64,000 bases of DNA, from NCBI GenBank assembly GCA_963779805.1, contig CAVZZN010000011.1, positions 186,001 through 250,000 of the forward strand, written 5' to 3'. Positions 6,904 to 21,783 of the stretch are shown in pieces. The translations under genes were made by a program, and so were the position numbers. The DNA is from CAIWHR01 sp963779805 (GTDB taxonomy: Bacteria > Pseudomonadota > Gammaproteobacteria > Burkholderiales > Casimicrobiaceae). Each line of letters starts with the position of its first letter. Positions within the stretch are counted from its first letter, which is position 1. Under the pieces are notes generated by a model. It made no database searches and was not told where the DNA came from. It saw only the letters and a list, made by a program, of their open reading frames with translations.

Positions 6904-8649
6904 TCAGCGCCCGGCCTGCGCCATCAGCGCCTCCCACTTCGGCGACAGCTCGATCTTCTTCGCGGTCGGATAGCCGAGACGTCCGTTGTGCGCGAACACG
7001 TAGGCATTGGTGCGCAGAGGGTCGCCCGTGATCACCACCATGTAGTCCTCCGGCTTGAACACATGGGGCACCAGCCGGTTCGGGTCGTCCGACTCGTGGA
7101 ACAGCGCCGGGATGCGGCCCGCATCGGCCTCTTCGGCGAGGTTCCAGGTCGGCTTGTTCATCCAGTCGCGCAGGCTGCGCTCGATCTCCCATGCGGGCGT
7201 GCGCGCGTGCTCGAAGAGGTAGCGCTTGACGTCGCGCTTGGACCAGCCCGCTTTCGCGATGGTCTCGGCGAGGATCGGTGTGAGCAGCACGAGCGGCCGC
7301 AACGTCCCGTAGGCCGATCCCATCATGAACGTGAGATGCCAGGTCGTCTGCCGCGCAAGACAGTACGCGACGTTGTCGAGGATCTGCTCCGGGGTGCTCC
7401 CGGACACCGAAGCGATGACGTTGCCGCCCGCGAAGCGCGAGATCGTGACCGTGTCGTCGCCGGCAGCGAAGCCCATGTCCACGCTGTTCGGCTCCCAGCC
7501 GATCCGCGCCACGGCGTCCTCGTTCTCGGCGCACACCACGCGGAAGGTGTTGCCGTACGTGCCCTTGTCGGTCTTGTGCAGCAGGAACCCTGCCACGTTG
7601 CGCAGGTACAGCCGCCAGAAGCGGCCCACGGAAGTGTTGGGACGGAAGCCGTCGCGCAGCACACCCTGCTGGTAGTTGAAGCCGAGCCGCTTGACGATCG
7701 GCCCGTTGAGGATGATCAGGGTCTCGGATCCCGGCGTGTTGCCGCTGTGCTCGACGCCGTACTGCGGGTCGGCCATGGCCTGCACCAGCGCGACCAGGAT
7801 CGGCATGTACTCGGGGCGGCAGCCCGCCATGACGCCGTTGACCGCGACGCTCCACACGGTGGCGGCACGGTTGTCGGGCAGCATGACCCCGAGCACTTCT
7901 TCGGGCTTGTGCTCCGTGAACGCGAGGAATCGCTCGACCCGCTCGCGGGTCGGCGGCACGATCGGCAGACCGTCGCTCCATTCCTGGTCGCAGAAGTGGT
8001 CGTTGACCTCCTCGAAGCTGCCGCTGAACACGACATCGCGCTCCCCCGGCTCACCGGTGAGCGACTGCAGCGCGCCGCCGTGCAGGAGGTTGTCGATCAC
8101 CTTGGCGGTGGTGACTTCGAGGGTGTTGCGGCGCAGCTCGTCCTTGCTCAGGGCGTCGGGGTGGCTCGGCACGAGCGCCACCGGCATGTTCGGGAAGCCG
8201 AGGCCTACCGAGGTCGCAGCCGCCTGGCGCAGGAAGCCTTCACAGACCAGCGTCGATGCCGGTACGCCGGCCGCTTCGCACGTTGCACTCACCCGCAGCA
8301 CGGCGGGTGTGCAACTGCCTCAACAGCCCATCCCTGAGATGGCGGCGTCGACCCCCAGCTCCTTGAGGCGCTGCGGAAGGCCGGCCAGGATCTTGCGCTC
8401 GTCGGCGCCGTGGGTGTTCCCGAATTCGCGCCAGCTGACGAAGCGGACGTCGGGATAGCGCTCCCGGATCCCGTGCTCCAGCGCTTCGAACACCTTGTCG
8501 CCGGAGAAGATGAAATCCCACAGCTGCGCGATCGTCTTGCCATTGAGCGTATCGAGCCGCGGCGCGAGCTTCTTCGTCTTCATCTGGCGCGGAGCGCGGG
8601 GCCACACGACGTCGTAATGGCCGTCGTTGCTTGTGTTCGGCTTGTCCAC
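6904..8649 (-). CDS. UGSC selenoprotein fused to partner domain (Sec at residue 110)
   Basis: GTG 8649 follows AGGAGGAG; the frame meets TGA 8322-8320, continues in the same frame and stops at 6904, giving 581 residues. The TGA context is GMGC-U-GSCTP, so a Cys precedes the Sec here. Residues 1-205 form the UGSC selenoprotein part (FGNTHG near 77; SATCEAAGVP after the Sec). From about residue 207 the chain is the partner domain: DGLPIVPPT, VNGVMAGCRPEYMP, ILNGP, SVGRFWR, CAENED. The ASN-CG block of the separate partners is missing (GFNYQQG instead). A hairpin of 13 bp follows the TGA. The fusion is direct evidence that UGSC protein and partner work as one unit. It is divergent from the flavoprotein-selA operon. 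Confidence 0.9.
8282..8315 (-). promoter_or_regulatory. Predicted bacterial SECIS hairpin 3
   Basis: The minus strand folds as GTTGCAC-ACCCGC, loop CGTGCT, GCGGGT, a 2-nt bulge GA, then GTGCAAC: 13 base pairs. The loop begins 17 nt after TGA 8322-8320. The sequence differs throughout from hairpins 1 and 2, yet the architecture (13-bp stem, 3' dinucleotide bulge, G/T-rich loop at 17-18 nt) is the same as hairpin 2. Confidence 0.8.
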
Positions 8650-8891
8650 CCGGTTCTCCTCCTGAAGGCACGAAGCCAGCGCTGAGCGCCCGAAGCACTG
8701 CAGTCGAAACGCATGCGTGCGGCGCGCGTCGCTGTACCGCCGTTACGCTAACACAAAGAATTGGCCAGTTGTCGGACAGCAAGGCACTCCGACCCACGAC
8801 CCTTGCTATCCTTGGCAGCCGAGGCGGCGCGCGCTTCGCCCGACCCTGCGGGTCCATCGTTCCTCACACGCACAGCGCCGGAGTTGAAGCC

Positions 8892-9800
8892 ATGACGTTC
8901 GACATCATCGTGATCGGCGAGGGCATCGCGGGACTCGCGTGCGCCGGCCGCGCCGCCGCACTGGGCCTGCGTGTCGCCAGCTTCGAAGGCACGTTGTTCG
9001 GCGGGCTGGTCATCAATGTGAACGAGCTCGATCCCTCGCCGCGTGCCGATGCGCTCGGCGGTGCGGAGCTCGCGTCCCTCATGGTCGAAGCCAACGCCGA
9101 ATCGGGGGTCGTCAGCCACCCTGCTGCCGTGACCCGTATCGAGCGGCAGCGCGGCACCTTCACGGTATGGGCAGACGACGTTGCGCACGACGCAATGAAC
9201 GTCGTGGTCGCGTCGGGGGCCACGCTGAAACAGCTCGGCATCCCGGGCGAGACCGAGCTCGCCGGGCGCGGCGTCTCGCACTGCGCGGACTGCGACGGGC
9301 CGCTTTACCGCGGCGAGGACGTAGTCGTCGTCGGCGGCGGCGACTCGGCGCTGCAGGAGGCGCTGGTCCTCGCGCAGCACTGTCGGACGGTGCATCTCGT
9401 GCACCGACGCAGCGAATTCCGCGCGCAGTCGGACTTCGTCGAGCGCGTCGTTGCGCAGGCGGGGGTGCGGCGGCACCTGGGCTTCGAGGCGACGCAGATC
9501 CTCGGCAGCGACAAGGTGAGCGGGGTCGTGCTGCGGAGCGCGGACGGCGCGCGCAGCGAGCTCGCTTGCGCAGGCGTGTTCGTCTACGTGGGCCTGCAGC
9601 CCAGCACGGCGTTCCTGCCCGCGGAGCTCGCGCGAGGCCCGGGGGGCCATCTCGTCACGAGCGGCACCCTGGAGACCGATTGGCACGGGATGTGGGCCGT
9701 CGGCGCCGTGCGCGAAGGCCACGACGGAACGCTGGACGGCGCGATGCGCGACGCCGACGCCGTCGCCACACGCATCGCGCAACAGCACCCGTGCCGATGA
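8892..9800 (+). CDS. Thioredoxin-reductase-like NAD(P)H-FAD disulfide reductase
   Basis: A 302-residue flavoprotein starting at ATG 8892. It has the N-terminal FAD loop (IVIGEGIAGL), the redox disulfide C-A-D-C in HCADCDGPLYRG, a second nucleotide loop VVVGGGDSALQEA, and HRRSEF, the Arg pair that favours NADPH. It ends in a TrxR-like C-terminal FAD motif that is weakened (MWAVGAV in place of the usual FAAGD). Its stop overlaps the start of selA (ATGA), so the two are translationally coupled. In sequence it is a TrxR relative. By context it probably reduces the UGSC selenoproteins, directly or through a thioredoxin; this role is inference. Confidence 0.85.
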   Translation: MTFDIIVIGEGIAGLACAGRAAALGLRVASFEGTLFGGLVINVNELDPSPRADALGGAELASLMVEANAESGVVSHPAAVTRIERQRGTFTVWADDVAHDAMNVVVASGATLKQLGIPGETELAGRGVSHCADCDGPLYRGEDVVVVGGGDSALQEALVLAQHCRTVHLVHRRSEFRAQSDFVERVVAQAGVRRHLGFEATQILGSDKVSGVVLRSADGARSELACAGVFVYVGLQPSTAFLPAELARGPGGHLVTSGTLETDWHGMWAVGAVREGHDGTLDGAMRDADAVATRIAQQHPCR

Positions 9801-11241
9801 CGGTCGCCGCATCGCAAGTGTCCGCACAGGCGGCGATTCCCTCGATCGATCGCCTGCTCAACGACGGCGCCCTCGCGCCGCTGGTCGCCGTGCACGGGCG
9901 CACCGCGGTGCGCGACGTCCTGCGCCGCCGACTCGCCGACTGGCGTGCAGCGATGGCCCGTGGAGGCGACGACATCGACCTCCAGCCCGTCGCCATCGCA
10001 CGGGCGATCGCGGCCGAGCTCGAGCGCGCCGACGATTGCTCGCTCAGGCGAGTGGCCAATCTGACCGGTACCGTCCTGCACACGAATCTCGGGCGCGCCC
10101 TGCTGCCCGAAGAAGCGATCGATGCCATGGCGCGCGCCGCGGCGGCGCCATGCAACGTGGAGTTCGATCTCGAGGCCGGCGAGCGCGGCGAGCGCGACGC
10201 GCACGTCGAAGCGCTCCTCACCGAGCTCACCGGTGCGAAGGCCGCGCTCGTGGTCAACAACAACGCCGCGGCGGTGCTCCTGCTGCTCAACACGCTGGCG
10301 CTGCGCAAGGAGGTCATCGTCTCGCGCGGCGAGCTGGTCGAGATCGGCGGCCAGTTCCGCATTCCCGACATCATGAGCCGGGCCGGCGCCCGCTTGCGCG
10401 AGGTCGGCACCACCAACCGCACGCATGCCGCCGACTACGTGAATGCGATCGGCGCGCGCACCGCGCTGCTCATGAAGGTGCACACGAGCAATTACGACAT
10501 CCGTGGCTTCACGGCCGCCGTGGACGAGGCTGCGCTCGCGCGCATCGGCGCCGAGCACGGCGTCGATCTCGTCACCGATCTCGGCAGCGGCACGCTCGTC
10601 GATCTCGAACGCTGGGGACTGCCCCGCGAGCCCACGGCCGCGCAGATGATCGCCGCGGGTGCAGCGGCCGTGTGCTTCAGCGGCGACAAGCTGCTCGGCG
10701 GCCCGCAATGCGGGTTGATCGTCGGCCGTGCCGACGTGATCGGCAGGCTTCGGCGCAACCCGCTCAAGCGCGCATTGCGGGTCGACAAGCTGACGCTGGC
10801 TGCACTGGAGCAGGTGCTGCGGCTCTACCGGGATCCGGACCGCCTGCAGCAACGCCTGCCGACCCTGCGCCTGCTCACGCGCACCCGCGAGGAGATCCGA
10901 CCCGTCGCACAACGCCTCGCTGCAGCGTTCGAGCGCGTGCTGGCGGCAACGGTGGAAGTGACGGTCGTCGATTGCATGAGCCAGATCGGCAGCGGTGCGC
11001 TTCCCGTCGCCACGCTGGCGAGCGCGGGTGTGCGCATGGAGCCGCGTGTCGCGCGCAGCGCCCGCAATCGCGCGGTCATGCGCCTCGCGCGCGCGCTGCG
11101 CCAGTTGCCCGTCCCGATCCTCGGCCGCCTCGAGGATGGCGCGCTGCTGCTCGATTGTCGCTGTCTCGACGACGAAGCCGGCGCTCACGGCCGCAGCTCG
11201 CGGGATCCGTGCTCGCGCCACTTGCGGGCGAGCCGTCATGA
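9797..11241 (+). CDS. selA: L-seryl-tRNA(Sec) selenium transferase (probable frameshift near the C-terminus)
   Basis: PLP-dependent enzyme that converts Ser-tRNA(Sec) to Sec-tRNA(Sec) using selenophosphate. Seen: an N-terminal helical domain (IPSIDRLLND), the VANLTGTVLHTNLGRALL block, VNNNAAAVLL, the E-x-G-TTNRTH block, SNYDIRGF, DLGSGT, and the PLP lysine Lys298 in FSGDKLLGGPQCG. The frame is clean to the LDDEA motif at ~11175 and then loses similarity. Read straight on, it would run through the tRNA gene to 11437. A one-base change near 11175-11190 moves it to a frame ending at TGA 11239-11241, 18 bp before the tRNA, the more likely true end. It starts within the stop of the flavoprotein gene (4-bp overlap). 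Confidence 0.95.
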
Positions 11242-11258
11242 CAGTACGGTCTCCCTAC

Positions 11259-11355
11259 GGAAGAGAGATATCCCCGGTGGGGTGCCCGGACTTCAAATCC
11301 GGAGGGGGGTGCCACAAGGCGTTCCCGGTGAGTTCGACTCTCACCTCTTCCGCCA
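11259..11355 (+). tRNA. selC: tRNA-Sec (anticodon TCA), with encoded CCA
   Basis: 97 nt. The acceptor 5' strand GGAAGAG pairs with CTCTTCC before the discriminator G and an encoded CCA. The anticodon loop CTTCAAA (11291-11297) gives TCA at 11293-11295, which reads UGA, and its stem GGA/TCC region matches known selC genes. The D arm has an extended stem (CCCC-GGT-GGGG), and there is a long variable arm between 11301 and about 11324 and a GTTCGA-type T loop (GAGTTCGACTC). Length, extra-long variable arm and anticodon together identify tRNA-Sec rather than a suppressor or tRNA-Ser. It lies between convergent selA and selB. Confidence 0.97.
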
Positions 11356-11426
11356 GAATGCATGTCCCGGACCGGGGCGGATGCGAGCATCCCCCGCCGA
11401 AGTGAGCAACGCCTCGAAACCTCTGG

Positions 11427-13459
11427 TCAGGCGCTAGTGCGTTTGACGGAAGGCGGCGGGCGCTTCGGCGCCTTGCCCCCGGGACCGTGCTCGAGAGGTG
11501 CCCCCGGCGCCGAGCCGCGGGACGCCCTGCGCTGGATCGGCGTGGCGGGCCCGAGGATCGGCACGAAGTCGTGCTGCATGCGTCGCCGGTCGCCCACGCG
11601 CACTGTCACGCCGGCGGCGTCGAGGGCATCGAGGATCTCGATCGCCAGCGTTCGACCGGTGCCGATGACATCGCGGAATTCCGCGGCAGTGAAGCTGTGA
11701 TCCGCGCTCGCGGCGGCCAGCGCCGCAGCGCTCGCGGCAAGCGATCCGAAGGTCGGGCGCGCGTAGAAGCGATCGTTGCCCACGCGCCACACGCCGCCCG
11801 TCTTGCGACGGCGATACAGCATGTCGCGAAGCATCCGCTCGTCGCAATCCGCGTCGGTGGCAAGCTCGGCGACCGTCGGCGCGGCAGCGCCCGCCTCGAG
11901 GAGGAACGGATACACGCGCTCCCACAGGCGCCGATCGGCGGGATTGGCGCTGGCGTCGTGGCCGGGAAGCTGCGCGAGCCCGCTCGCGACGAGCAATCGC
12001 TGCGCAGCGGCAAGCTCGTGCAGCAGCGCGGCAAACGCGGCCGGCGCGAGCGGTGCGCCGACGTCGCGCCGCAGCGCGGCAACCGTCATGCCGGCGGCGA
12101 GCGGCTGCTCGGCGTGAAAGGCGGTGAGGCGCGCGACGACGGCATCGCCCAGCTCGGTCGCGCGCTGCCGGGGGAGCTGCAACGCGTGGCGCGTCGCCGA
12201 ACACTGCCAGATCGAGCGTGCGGTACATGGCGCCGGCGCGCTCGGCGGTCACGTTGAAGCTCGTCTCGAACCACGCGAGGTCCACGCCTCCGGGGCTGGC
12301 TGCGAGGAGCTTGCTCCAGTGCGCTCTCCGCGGTCGGGCTGCGCAAGGCCTCGATGCGTGCGCCCTCGTCCGCACCGCGCCGGGGCGGCCGCGCGAACGG
12401 ATCGAGCACCCGGCCGCCGCCGACCGTGTGCCGGGCCGACGCATCGCGGACGACGAAACGATCGCCGTGCAGCGCGACGACGGCCGTGTCCACCACGAGT
12501 TGGGCGATGCCTGCAGCACCTGGCGCCAGCGTGCCGCCGCCGGCGATCATGACGCGCGCAAGACACTCGCCCGCGCCGAGATGCAGATGGACGCGAGCCC
12601 CGTGGGCGATGCCCGATTCGCGGTCCGGCAGCACCGACAGCTCGACCTGGAGGCGCGTGGTGGGCGCATGGATCGCCTCGTGGACGAGCCAGTCGCCGCG
12701 CGCCACCTCCGACGTGGCGACACCGGTGATGTTGATCGCGCAGCGCTCGCCCGCTCCCGCCTCGTCGACTTGCCCTCCGCCGACCTGCAGGCCGCGCACG
12801 CGCACCGAGGCGCCGACGGGCGAGAGCCGCAGGCGATCGCCCGGCTTCACCGCCCCGTCGACGACCGTTCCCGTCACGACGGTGCCGCTGCCGCCCAGCG
12901 TGAACGCGCGGTCGATCGCGAGCCGGAAGTGCCGCCCGGTGCGCGGGCGTGAGCGCAGCGTCCGTGCAGCGGCGGCGAGCGCGGCCTTGACCGCTTCGAG
13001 CCCTTCGCCGCTCGTGGCGGAGGCTTCGAGCACCGGCACGTTCGCGAGTCCCGTCGTCGAAAGCAGCGCGGCGACTTCCTCGCGGGTCGCGGCAACGCGA
13101 ACCGGGTCGACGCGGTCGACCTTGCTGATCACCGCCATGCCGTGACCCACGCCGAGGAGGTCCAGGATGCGCACGTGCTCGACCGTCTGCGGCATCACCC
13201 CGTCGTCCGCCGCGACGACCACCATCGCGAAGTCGATCCCGCACACGCCGGCCAGCATGTTGCGCACGAAGCGCTCGTGGCCGGGCACGTCCACGAAACC
13301 GATCACGGGTCCGTCGCCCTGCGGCCAGTACGCAAATCCGAGGTCGATCGAGATGCCGCGCGCTTTCTCCTCGGGCAGGCGGTCGGTGTTCACGCCCGTG
13401 ATCGCCCGCACGAGGCTGGTCTTGCCGTGGTCGATGTGGCCTGCGGTGGCGACGATCAT
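11427..13459 (-). CDS. selB: Selenocysteine-specific elongation factor SelB (two frame breaks)
   Basis: GTPase that brings Sec-tRNA(Sec) to the ribosome and binds the SECIS hairpin with C-terminal winged-helix domains. From ATG 13459 it reads MIVATAGHIDHGKTSL (G1), EKARGISIDLGF (G2), DVPGHERFVRNML (G3) and ISKVDRV (G4). Translation-factor domains follow (RAFTLGGSGTVVTGTV). The frame changes near 12315 (after ESALEQ) and again near 12195, with the intervening piece VDLAWFETSFNV readable in a third frame. The last frame gives the winged-helix part to 11427, including LWERVYPFLLEAG and RRRKTGGVWRVGNDRFY. Total about 677 residues, normal for SelB with its RNA-binding tail. The breaks are probably sequence errors, as the tail is well preserved. 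Confidence 0.95.
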
Positions 13460-13717
13460 CGTCGGTGATGGAACGTACCGGTCTGGGGTCGGTTGTGCGA
13501 TCGAGGCAGCGATACCGCCGGCACGCGGCGCGGCCAGGCAGCGCCCGCTTCCGCAACGATAGCCGACTTCACGCATCGTTGGGCACCGGGCCGCGATCGC
13601 GCAGGCGCGATGCCTCTCGTCAAGCGGCACGGCCCGCGCCGCCGCCGTGCCTGCAACAATGCGCTGCTGCCTGCAAGCCCCGATGACGCACCCTCCGCTG
13701 CCCGTTCCCCTCCGCTC

Positions 13718-19451
<5,734 letters not shown>

Positions 19452-19461
19452 CCTTACAATC

Positions 19462-20415
19462 ATGGCCATGCTCGACCTGAACCTCCTGCTCGTCTTCGAG
19501 GCGATGCTGCTGCACCGGAACGTCACGGCGGCGGCGGCGCACATGGGCCTCACCCAATCGGCCATGAGCAACGCGCTCGGTCGCCTGCGGCGCCACTTCG
19601 AGGATCCGCTGTTCGTCAACAGCCGGGCGGGCATGCTCCCGACGCCACGCGCGATGGAGCTCGCGAAGCCGCTGCGGCAGGCGCTGAACCTGGTGCGCGC
19701 GTCCACCGAGAACCACAAGACCTTCGATCCGCGGCAATCGACGCGCACGTTCCGTTTTCACATGAGCGACGTCGGCGAGATGGTGTTCCTGCCCACCCTC
19801 GTCAAGCGCCTCGACGACATGGAATCCACCATCAAGCTCGAAACGATGCAGCTTACCGCCGAGCAGATCGGCGAGCAGCTCGAGTCGGGGCAGATCGATT
19901 TTGCGGCCGGCTATTGGCCGAACCTGCCGAAAAGCATCAATCACGTGGCCCTGTTCCGGGAGCACTACGTGTGCATGACCGGAGCCGGCTATCCCCTGCG
20001 AGGCAAGGCGAGCCTCGACCTCGAGCAGTTCCTGGCGGGCGCTCACGTGCTCACCGAGGCGATGGGGTCGGGCCACCGGATCATCGAACGCACGCTCGAG
20101 CGGCAAGGCGTGAAGCGCGACGTCTCGTTGCGCGTGCCGCACTTCATGGTGATTCCGATGATCGTCGCCAAGACCGATCGCATCGTCACCGTGCCGAGCC
20201 GCGTCGCCAAGGTGTTCTCGACGCTGGTGAAAGTGCAGGTGCACCGGCTGCCCGTGAAGATCCCGGACTTCGATGTGATGCTCGCGTGGCATGGCCGATT
20301 CGCAGAGGATCCCGGCATCCGCTGGATGCGAAGCTTGATCATCGAGCTCTTCCAGGAACCGATCCGCTCGAAGATCGGCCGTCGCATTAGCCGGGTGCGA
20401 GGCCGCCTTCCCTGA
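19462..20415 (+). CDS. LysR-family transcriptional regulator
   Basis: 317 residues. The N-terminal winged helix reads LDLNLLLVFEAMLLHRNVTAAAAHMGLTQSAMSNALGRLR (split in normal LysR helices), the NodD/PcaQ/SyrM-like type in which the first line is DLNLL. The effector domain follows from about residue 95. It starts 10 bp after uvrA and its end overlaps the end of the convergent MmgE/PrpD gene by 29 bp. It may control the minus-strand MmgE/PrpD-Liv operon it faces, but there is no shared promoter region to prove it. Confidence 0.9.
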   Translation: MAMLDLNLLLVFEAMLLHRNVTAAAAHMGLTQSAMSNALGRLRRHFEDPLFVNSRAGMLPTPRAMELAKPLRQALNLVRASTENHKTFDPRQSTRTFRFHMSDVGEMVFLPTLVKRLDDMESTIKLETMQLTAEQIGEQLESGQIDFAAGYWPNLPKSINHVALFREHYVCMTGAGYPLRGKASLDLEQFLAGAHVLTEAMGSGHRIIERTLERQGVKRDVSLRVPHFMVIPMIVAKTDRIVTVPSRVAKVFSTLVKVQVHRLPVKIPDFDVMLAWHGRFAEDPGIRWMRSLIIELFQEPIRSKIGRRISRVRGRLP

Positions 20416-21783
20416 CCTCGCGCAGCGCCCCGCGCAAGGCGAGAAGATCGTGCGACTGCCGGCAATCCCTCGGCGGCGCGCTCCAGGGCCTCGACCGCCG
20501 CGGACGGCAGCATGCGCGCCGCGTTGGCGCGAAACTTGGCCATGACCGCGTCGGTGCCCGGTGGCCGCCGATGATTGCCGTACACGTCGTCGATCCGGAT
20601 GGTGTGGACTGCGCCCGACCGGGTCGTGCACTCGATTTCGCGCTTCGAAGCGTTCGGGGAAGCGCGCGTCGCGCAGCGGCTCCCAGGCGATGCGTTTCGC
20701 GAGCTCGAGCACCGGCGCCGGAACCGGGTGCTCGAACGTCGCGAGATCGACCCTGCCGTCGAGAAGGCGCGCGGCGATCACGATCGGCAGGCTCCAGCGC
20801 GCGGCGTGGCCGGTCTGCGGCGCGAGCTTGCTCTCCCACGGATCGCAGATGATCGCGGCCTCTCCGGCCGGCACGCGGCAGAGGACGCGGGCGACGTCGC
20901 CCGCTTCGACGCCCCGATCGGCGAGGATGCCCGCCGCTTCGACGAACGGATGCAGGAAGTGGCAGCACGGGTGGAACTTGAACGCGGCATCCGGCAGGTG
21001 CCACACGCGCCCGAGGTCGCCGATCATGCTCCGGAACCGCTCGGGGGCCTCGTCGTCCCCCGCGAAATGGCGGAACAGCCCGTAGCGGCCTTCGAGGGAA
21101 GTCTCGGGTCCGCTCATGCCCGCACGCGCGAGCGTGGCCGCGAGCACGCCGGCGTGCGCCGCCCAGCCCGGATGCAGCGATTTCACCGACGAGCCGTTGG
21201 AGAGAAACTCGAACACACCCGATGCCTGGCTGAGCGCGATGCCGGCGCTCGCGACGCTCTCGTCTTCGGACAGGCCGCCGAGCTCCGAAGCCACCAGCGC
21301 CGCAGCGAGCGCGCCGCCGACCGACGTGATCTGGAAGCCGCGCCGTTGAAATCCGCCCTGCGACGCCAAACCGAAGCGCACCAGGATCTCCCAGCCCCTG
21401 ACGTACGCTCCGAGCAGCGCCGCCCCGCTCGCGCCGTTGGCCTCCGCGGCGGCCAGCGCCGTCGCGGCAATGACCGAGCTGCCATGGACGATCGACGCGG
21501 TGTGCGTGTCGTCGTACTCGAGGCTGTGCATCAGGCCGCCGTTGACGAGCGCGGCGTCGGCCGGCGAAGCGCCGATCCTCTGCCCCAGCATCGTGGCCGG
21601 CCCGCCGGTTGCGCACTGCCGCGCGAGGCCGCGGTACGCTGCACCGACGGGAGAGCCCGCCGCAGCGAGACCGACGCCGAGCGCATCGAGGAAGTGAAGC
21701 CGCGCAGCGAGCGCGACGTGCTCCGGCAATGGCCGGCTCGCGATCGAGCGGCACGCTCGAACGAGCTCGCGCGCGAGGGTCAT
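20387..21783 (-). CDS. MmgE/PrpD-family protein 1 (two frame breaks)
   Basis: About 465 residues. From ATG 21783 the chain has DALGVGLAAAGSPVG, NGGLMHSLEYDDTH, HGSSVIAATALA, a VGGALAAAL helix, SLHPGWAAHAG and FKFHPCCHFLHP, all standard for MmgE/PrpD (2-methylcitrate dehydratase, cis-aconitate decarboxylase and relatives). The frame changes near 20640 (after RFPERFEA) and near 20462, and the C-terminus ends with LREVREGGLAPG at 20387. Its start overlaps the stop of the upstream MmgE/PrpD gene (ATGA), so they are coupled. Substrate is not predictable: the family also acts on other hydroxy-di/tricarboxylates and imidazole or iminodisuccinate-type compounds. Downstream, it runs into the LysR gene tail to tail. 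Confidence 0.88.

Noticed and set aside
8892..13459. Sel genes as an integrative element inserted at tRNA-Sec
   Set aside because: No integrase, transposase, terminal repeats or duplicated tRNA end was seen; codon use and GC match the neighbours.
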